NCBI RefSeq assembly: GCF_030317115.1
Contig: NZ_JASZYF010000001.1
Coordinates: 992,001 to 1,056,000, forward strand
From: Variovorax gracilis
Lineage (GTDB): Bacteria; Pseudomonadota; Gammaproteobacteria; Burkholderiales; Burkholderiaceae_C
Direction of reading: 5' to 3'
Length of the DNA stretch: 64,000 bases
Below, piece after piece: positions 58,733 through 64,000 of the stretch. The stretch's first letter is position 1; each line of letters opens with the position of its first letter. The notes below the pieces were generated by a model. It worked only from the letters and a program-made list of their open reading frames with translations. It was not told where the DNA came from and made no database searches. The translations under genes were made by a program, and so were the position numbers.

Positions 58733-60346
58733 ATGAGCATCGAGGAATTCGACTACGTCGTCGTAGGGGGCGGCTCGGCCGGCTGCGTCGTGGCGTCGCG
58801 CCTGAGCGAGGACCGCGACGTGACGGTCTGCCTGCTGGAAGCCGGCCCCACGGACAGCAGCGTGTTCATCCACGCGCCCGCCGGCGTCGTGACCATGCTG
58901 CCGCTCCCTAACAAGAACTGGGCCTTCAAGACCGTGCCGCAGAAGGGACTCAACGGGCGCCGGGGCTACCAGCCGCGCGGCAAGGTGCTGGGTGGCTCGA
59001 GTTCGACCAACGCGATGCTCTACGTGCGGGGCCATCGCTGGGACTACGACCACTGGTCCTCGCTCGGCAATCCGGGCTGGTCGTACGAGGAGGTGCTGCC
59101 TTATTTCAAGCGCGCCGAGCACAACGAGACCCATGGCCCATGCAGCTACCACGGCACGGGCGGCCCGCTCAACGTCGCGGAGCTTCGCAGCCCCAGCGCG
59201 TTGAACAAGGCCTTCCTGGCGGCGGCGGCGATGAAGGGCGTGCCCAACGTGGCCGACTACAACGGCGCCGAGCAGTTCGGCTCCTTCATGTACCAGGTCA
59301 CGCAGAAGAACGGCGAACGCTGCAGCGCGGCCAAGGGCTACATCACGCCCAACCTGTCGCGCCCGAACCTGGTGGTGAAGACGAACGCGCCGAGCTTGCG
59401 CATCGACTTCGATGGCCGGCGCGCGCAAGGCGTCACCTACTCGGCGAACGGCGCCGAGAAGCAGGTGCGCGCACGGCGCGAGGTGATCCTTTCGTCCGGC
59501 GCCTTCGGCTCGCCCCAATTGCTGATGCTCTCGGGTATCGGGCCCGGTGCGGCCTTGCAGCGGATGGGCATACGGCTGGTGCAAGACCTGCAAGGCGTCG
59601 GCGAGAACCTGCAGGATCACATCGACCATGTACAGACCTATCGCGCCCGCAGCGATTCACCGACCTTCGGGCTCTCCCTGCGCGGCGGCCTGAAGGTGGC
59701 CCGCGCGATACCGGAGTGGAAGAAGCACCGCACCGGGCTCGTCACCACCAACTTTGCCGAGTCCGGCGCATTCGTGCGCTCATCGCCCGACGTGTCCGTT
59801 CCGGACCTGCAGATGGTCTTCGTGGTGGCCATCGTCGACGACCACAGCCGCAAGCTGCACATGGGCCACGGCTACTCTTGCCACATCGAAGTGCTGCGCC
59901 CGCACAGCCGCGGCAGCGTGAAGCTGGCGAGCCGCGATCCGCATGCCGCACCGCTGATCGACCCGAAGTTCCTGGACGACGAGCGCGACCTCGACCTGCT
60001 GGTCAAGGGCGTGCAGATGCAGATGGACATCCTGCAAGCGAGCCCCTTCGACGCCTATCGCGGAAAGATGCTCTACCCCGTCGATCGCAACGACACAGCC
60101 GCCATCGCGGACGACATCCGCAACCGCGCCGACACGCAATACCACCCTGTGGGCACCTGCAAGATGGGCGTGGCGAGCGATGCAACGTCGGTGGTCGACG
60201 AGCGGCTTCGCGTGCACGGCGTCGAGCGCCTGCGTGTGGTCGACGCATCGATCATGCCGACCCTTTGCGGCGGCAACACCAACGCACCGACCATCATGAT
60301 CGGCGAGAAGGCCGCGGACATGATCCGCGCCGACAGGCGGGCCTGA
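58733..60346 (+). CDS. GMC-family FAD-dependent alcohol dehydrogenase
   Basis: 537 residues. FAD-binding [17 protein letters not shown] (residues 8-24), GMC signatures [18 protein letters not shown] and [18 protein letters not shown], catalytic His471 ([10 protein letters not shown]) and an Asn at 515/517 ([19 protein letters not shown]). Closest in character to AlkJ/choline-dehydrogenase-type enzymes that oxidise primary alcohols to aldehydes and pass electrons to quinone. Located between an aldehyde dehydrogenase and an alkylsulfatase, so it likely oxidises the released long-chain alcohol. Specificity is inferred from neighbours. Confidence 0.92.
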   Translation: MSIEEFDYVVVGGGSAGCVVASRLSEDRDVTVCLLEAGPTDSSVFIHAPAGVVTMLPLPNKNWAFKTVPQKGLNGRRGYQPRGKVLGGSSSTNAMLYVRGHRWDYDHWSSLGNPGWSYEEVLPYFKRAEHNETHGPCSYHGTGGPLNVAELRSPSALNKAFLAAAAMKGVPNVADYNGAEQFGSFMYQVTQKNGERCSAAKGYITPNLSRPNLVVKTNAPSLRIDFDGRRAQGVTYSANGAEKQVRARREVILSSGAFGSPQLLMLSGIGPGAALQRMGIRLVQDLQGVGENLQDHIDHVQTYRARSDSPTFGLSLRGGLKVARAIPEWKKHRTGLVTTNFAESGAFVRSSPDVSVPDLQMVFVVAIVDDHSRKLHMGHGYSCHIEVLRPHSRGSVKLASRDPHAAPLIDPKFLDDERDLDLLVKGVQMQMDILQASPFDAYRGKMLYPVDRNDTAAIADDIRNRADTQYHPVGTCKMGVASDATSVVDERLRVHGVERLRVVDASIMPTLCGGNTNAPTIMIGEKAADMIRADRRA

Positions 60347-60392
60347 TCGCACCGCGGTCGGCAATCCATTCAAGAACGCAGAGAAAACACCC

Positions 60393-62378
60393 GTGAAAAC
60401 CAGCACCCGCGGCGTCGTCGCCGCCCTCATCGCATCCGCCTTCGCATCGGGCCCCGGGGCCTTCGCACAAGTGCACGACGGCCCGGTCTCCGCGCCGAAG
60501 CCCGCGACTGCGGCAACCGAGCGCGCCAACCAGGCCGTCGCCCGAAGCATGGCGTTCAATGACCGGCGCGACTTCGAGGACGCCACGCGCGGCCTGATCG
60601 CGACCCTGCCCGACCCCCTGGTGAAGACAGCCGAGGGCAAGCTGGTGTGGGACGCGAACCGGTTCGACTTCGTCAAGGGCGACGCGCCCGCCACGGTGAA
60701 CCCCAGTCTCTGGCGGCAGGAAAAGCTCAACAACGCCCGCGGACTCTTCAAGGTCACGGACGGCATCTACCAGATTCGCGGCTACGACATCGCCAACATC
60801 ACGCTGGTAGAGGGCAAGACCGGCTGGATCGTGATCGACACGATGCTCACCGCCGAGATCGCACGCGCCACCATGGCCTTTGCCATGGAGAAGCTCGGCA
60901 GCAAGAAGCCCGTGGTCGCGGTGATCTACACGCACAGCCACGCCGACCATTACGGCGGCGTGCGCGGCGTGATCAACGAGGCCGACGTGCAGGCCGGCAA
61001 GGTCAAGGTCATCGCGCCAGAAGGCTTCATGGACAGCGCCGTGGCGGAGAACGTGCTCGCCGGAAACGCCATGACCCGCCGCGCGACCTACCAGTTCGGC
61101 GCAGGGCTGGACGCCAACGAACGCCAAGGCGTGGGCAGCGGCCTGGGCAAGGCGCTCAGCAGCGGCACCATCGGCCTGATTCCGCCGACCGACCTCGTCA
61201 GCAAGACCGGCCAGGAGATGACCGTCGACGGCGTGCGCATCGTGTTCCAGATGGCACAGGGTTCCGAGGCGCCTTCGGAGATGATGTTCTATTTCCCGGA
61301 CAAGAAGGCGCTCTGCCTCTCCGAGGTGCTGACCAAGCACATGCACAACGTGTACACCATCCGCGGCGCGAAGATGCGCGACGCGCTCGCGTGGAGCAAG
61401 TACGCCAACGAGACCATGGACCTGTACCCGGACGTGGAGGTCGCCTTCGCGAGCCACCACTGGCCGACCTGGGGCGGAGACAACATCCGCCAGTACATGG
61501 CGAACCAGCGCGACACCTACCGCTTCATCCACGACCAGGCCATCAACATGGCCAACAAGGGCCAGACGATGGACGAGATCGGCGACGCCGGGTTCTTCCC
61601 CAAGGGCCTGGCAACGGACGCGAGTTCGCGCGGCTACTACGGCACTCTCAGCCACAACCTGCGCGCGGTCTACAACTTCTACCTCGGCTACTACGACGCC
61701 AATCCGGCCAGCCTGAACAAGCTGCCGCCGACCGAGACGGCCAAACGCTATGTCGCGGCAATGGGCGGCGAGGCCGCCGTTCTGGCCACCGCGCGCAAGG
61801 CCTTCGACGCGGGCGACTACCGCTGGGTGGCCGAGCTGGTGAACCACGTCGTCTTCGCCAACCCGGACAGCGCCGTGGCGCGCGCGCTGCAGGCCGACAC
61901 GCTCGAGCAGCTCGGCTACCAGGCGGAGGCAGGCACATGGCGCAATGCGTACCTCGTGGCCGCGAAGGAGCTGCGTGACGGCAACCTCAAGCCGCCGACC
62001 TCGACCCAGGGCCCCGACGTCGTGCGCGGCATGGACCAGGAACTGCTGTTCGACTACATCGCGCTTCGCCTCAACCACGAGAAGACGGACGGCATGAAGG
62101 CGGCGATCAGCATGGAGTTCACGGACCTCAACCAGACCTGGGCGCTCGAACTCTCGAACTCGGTGCTCAACAACACCAAGGGCCGCATCCTCAAGAATCC
62201 TGACGTCAAGCTCACGCTGACTCGCCCGGCGTTCCTGGCCATGCTGTTGCAGGGCAAGAAGCTGCCCGATCTGGTCCAGGCCGGCATGGTGAAGGTCGAA
62301 GGCGACCCCAAGGTGCTCGCCGCCGTCTTCGCGAACGTCGAGACCTTCGACCCCTACTTCAACATCGTCACGCCCTGA
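60393..62378 (+). CDS. Secreted SdsA-type alkylsulfatase
   Basis: 661 residues, GTG start. Signal peptide about 1-25 (VVAALIASAFASGPGAFAQ). MBL zinc motif THSHADHYGG (H181, H183, D185, H186), then ENVLAGNAMTRRATYQFG, SEAPSEMMFYFPDKK, SHHWPTWGGDN, the helical dimerisation domain (about 410-540) and a C-terminal SCP2-like domain ending FDPYFNIVTP. Same architecture as SdsA1 from Pseudomonas, which cleaves SDS to dodecanol and sulfate. Forty-six bases after the GMC gene, in the same direction. Paralogue of the cytoplasmic gene at 10327. It should act in the periplasm or outside. Confidence 0.93.
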   Translation: MKTSTRGVVAALIASAFASGPGAFAQVHDGPVSAPKPATAATERANQAVARSMAFNDRRDFEDATRGLIATLPDPLVKTAEGKLVWDANRFDFVKGDAPATVNPSLWRQEKLNNARGLFKVTDGIYQIRGYDIANITLVEGKTGWIVIDTMLTAEIARATMAFAMEKLGSKKPVVAVIYTHSHADHYGGVRGVINEADVQAGKVKVIAPEGFMDSAVAENVLAGNAMTRRATYQFGAGLDANERQGVGSGLGKALSSGTIGLIPPTDLVSKTGQEMTVDGVRIVFQMAQGSEAPSEMMFYFPDKKALCLSEVLTKHMHNVYTIRGAKMRDALAWSKYANETMDLYPDVEVAFASHHWPTWGGDNIRQYMANQRDTYRFIHDQAINMANKGQTMDEIGDAGFFPKGLATDASSRGYYGTLSHNLRAVYNFYLGYYDANPASLNKLPPTETAKRYVAAMGGEAAVLATARKAFDAGDYRWVAELVNHVVFANPDSAVARALQADTLEQLGYQAEAGTWRNAYLVAAKELRDGNLKPPTSTQGPDVVRGMDQELLFDYIALRLNHEKTDGMKAAISMEFTDLNQTWALELSNSVLNNTKGRILKNPDVKLTLTRPAFLAMLLQGKKLPDLVQAGMVKVEGDPKVLAAVFANVETFDPYFNIVTP

Positions 62379-62382
62379 GCCT

Positions 62383-63987
62383 TCATTTGGCCGGTGGCGC
62401 ACGCCACCGGTCCTTCGGCACCAGGACCGGCGCGTCGGGCTGCGTCACGAAGTTCGGCGACATGATCTGCACGCCGTATTCGTTGAAGACGTCCTGGATG
62501 TTGGCGTGCAACGCGGAGAGCACATCGAACTTGAACGCGCCGACCCGCATGAAGACGTTGAGCTCGTACTCCACGTAGAAGTCCTGCAGCCGGATCTGCC
62601 GCACGGTCGGCTCGGGCACTTCGAGAAGGTCCGGCGTGCGCTTCGCGGCCATCTCGAGCATGGCATGGACCTGGCGCCATGGAGAGTCGTAGCCGATGGT
62701 CACCGAGGTCGACAGCGACACGCCGGGCGCCTTCCGGGTATCGCTCTGGTTGACGATGCGCGTGCCGATGACCACCGAGTTCGGCAATGTGATCTCCTGG
62801 TCCAGGCGCGTGCGCAGCTTGGTCGAGAGCGCGCCGAGGTCCACGACGTAGCCTTCCGAATCGCCGATCTGCACCCAGTCGCCCGCGCGGAGGGCGCGCG
62901 AATAGATCAGCACGAAGCCTGCCATCACCTGCGACACCAGGCCCGAGGAGCCCAGCGTCACCAGCACGCCGAAGAAGACGCTGACACCCTTGAACGCATC
63001 CGTTTCGGACCCCGGCAGGTACGGATAGGCGACCACCAGCGCGAAGACCCACACGAGCCCGGCGGTGACCCGTCGCGTGGCGCCGATGGTGTCCGCCTGG
63101 AACGCCACTGACGTGACGCCGCGAGACCTCGCCGCGTCGAACATCGCATGCAGGCCCCTCACGCTGAGGTGCGCGATCAGGAAGATGACGGCGACCGTGG
63201 CCAGATCGGGAAGCGCGTGCAGCACGGCCAGCAAGACGCGGCCCGCGAGCCGGATCAGCGAACTTCCCAGCGTATCGCCCCAGGGCTGCGTATAGGGAAA
63301 TCGGGTCAGCGTGAAAGCCAGCCAGATGTAGACCGCCACGAGGCCGAAGGCGATCTTGATCCAATGGATCACGTGGGCCACAACGGATACCAGGATGCGC
63401 CGCCAGTCGAGCAAGGGGCGATTCGACGCACGTTCGCGCACCGCCAGCGTCCGCTTGGCGATCAGGCGCGCAATGCGTTGCAGCGCGACGATCACGAGTA
63501 CGAGGATCAGCGTCGCAAGCGCAGTCCACGCGACGGCGATGCCGAACTGTCGCGCGCTTCCCTGCTCCCAGCGCGCCAGCAAGGCTTCGTGCAACCGCCG
63601 GGCGGCGTTCGCCGAGACCTGCGCGAGCGGCGGATCGCCAGGCTCCAGATCACCGGGAAACAGGGAGAACAGCGCCTCGCCCTCGATCATCACGGCGTAC
63701 CCCGGCGTGCCTTCGTGCGTGAAGCTCGACACCTCGATGGGCGACCTGAGGAGCGACGTCGGCAGATTCCCGATGCGCTCGACCGCGCGGGCCGCCCGTT
63801 GCTGCGGAGAAAGCCCGAAGGCCGGCACGCGAAACACGAACACCGGGCGATTCGCCACCGTCAGCGTTGCGCCCGGCGGATGGGCTTCATCGGAATGCGC
63901 GACGCCGCCGATCAGCATCAGCGCAGTGGCGACGGTCCACAGGATGAGGAACCGCCCCAGGGCTTCGGCGAGTCGAGGAACGCTCAA
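62383..63987 (-). CDS. Large MscS-family mechanosensitive channel
   Basis: 534 residues from a TTG at 63985-63987, with AGGAAG upstream. Signal peptide about 1-31, a periplasmic domain of about 120 residues (GLSPQQRAARAVERIGNLP), about five membrane segments, and the MscS pore/beta domain: VFFGVLVTLGSSGLVSQVMAGFVLIYSRALRAGDWVQIGD, then the LDQEITLPNSVVIGTRIVN segment and a C-terminal alpha/beta cytoplasmic part. Larger than E. coli MscS (286) and similar to YbdG/YnaI-like or extended bacterial members. Gating role inferred from the family. Convergent with the alkylsulfatase gene (4-base gap). Confidence 0.9.
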   Translation of the reverse strand: MSVPRLAEALGRFLILWTVATALMLIGGVAHSDEAHPPGATLTVANRPVFVFRVPAFGLSPQQRAARAVERIGNLPTSLLRSPIEVSSFTHEGTPGYAVMIEGEALFSLFPGDLEPGDPPLAQVSANAARRLHEALLARWEQGSARQFGIAVAWTALATLILVLVIVALQRIARLIAKRTLAVRERASNRPLLDWRRILVSVVAHVIHWIKIAFGLVAVYIWLAFTLTRFPYTQPWGDTLGSSLIRLAGRVLLAVLHALPDLATVAVIFLIAHLSVRGLHAMFDAARSRGVTSVAFQADTIGATRRVTAGLVWVFALVVAYPYLPGSETDAFKGVSVFFGVLVTLGSSGLVSQVMAGFVLIYSRALRAGDWVQIGDSEGYVVDLGALSTKLRTRLDQEITLPNSVVIGTRIVNQSDTRKAPGVSLSTSVTIGYDSPWRQVHAMLEMAAKRTPDLLEVPEPTVRQIRLQDFYVEYELNVFMRVGAFKFDVLSALHANIQDVFNEYGVQIMSPNFVTQPDAPVLVPKDRWRAPPAK

Positions 63988-64000
63988 GTGTTGCTTCCTG

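Noticed and set aside
60294..62402. 702-codon minus-strand open frame opposite the secreted alkylsulfatase
   Set aside because: Same antisense pattern as at 9262-12057; the two enzymes are paralogues, so their shadows are similar too. No independent evidence of coding.
1..64000. tRNA/rRNA genes, CRISPR arrays, insertion sequences, prophage
   Set aside because: No cloverleaf-like CCA/TTC segments, no regularly spaced repeats, no transposase or phage motifs were seen in reading both strands.

Overview
The window is a very GC-rich, densely coded chromosomal segment with short intergenic gaps (none over about 210 bases), frequent ATGA/GTGA stop-start overlaps and several TTG or GTG starts. Two solitary 'Bug' (tripartite-tricarboxylate-type) periplasmic receptors, a pcm-rhodanese-tolC cluster followed further on by waaA, many LysR/AraC regulators and short C-rich extragenic repeats point to a betaproteobacterium of the Burkholderiales, most likely Comamonadaceae (Variovorax-like). 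This assignment is inference from gene content, not from a marker gene. I see no tRNA, rRNA, IS element, prophage or CRISPR array.

Layout. 1-6.7 kb: end of msrA, then a TetR-regulated RND efflux operon (regulator, adaptor, pump), a PIMT-like methyltransferase and a rhodanese. 6.8-8.4 kb: a TolC-family channel with a proline-rich tail. 8.3-13.5 kb: LysR regulator divergent from a Bug receptor and a cytoplasmic SdsA-type alkylsulfatase, then an autotransporter barrel with almost no passenger. 13.5-16.3 kb: waaA and a phosphohexomutase (envelope sugars). 16.4-20.1 kb: Ada/AlkA fusion, ogt, a DMT exporter and a DUF1345 protein. 20.3-23.3 kb: two membrane/periplasmic multihaem cytochromes c and an orphan JmjC-like oxygenase. 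23.4-34 kb: copper and envelope stress: copA-cueR behind a MerR-type promoter with a 19-bp spacer, fatty-acid cis/trans isomerase, an orphan type IV pilin with a sigma-54-like promoter, a Sel1 protein, and a second copper cluster (CusF-like protein, multicopper oxidase, outer-membrane lipoprotein channel, small periplasmic proteins).

34-39 kb: an ABC-type binding protein divergent from a sensor kinase, a CheY-like receiver and a receiver-cyclase. 39-44.3 kb: YCII and SRPBCC proteins, LysR, then a family III CoA-transferase, HMG-CoA-lyase-like enzyme and Bug receptor that look like a branched dicarboxylate catabolic unit. 44.4-50.9 kb: a stressosome module (RsbR, RsbS, RsbT, and a kinase-fold/PP2C fusion) running into two histidine kinases and an alpha/beta hydrolase. 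51-56 kb: thioredoxin 2, an acetyltransferase, an isochorismatase-fold hydrolase, a META protein, AraC, OsmC and a methyltransferase.

56-62.4 kb: an AraC regulator divergent from aldehyde dehydrogenase, GMC alcohol oxidoreductase and a secreted alkylsulfatase. Together these could take a long-chain alkyl sulfate to the fatty acid. The window ends in a large MscS-type channel on the opposite strand. The most interesting systems are the stressosome/two-component operon, the alkyl-sulfate operon with its cytoplasmic paralogue elsewhere in the window, and the binding-protein/kinase/receiver-cyclase locus.
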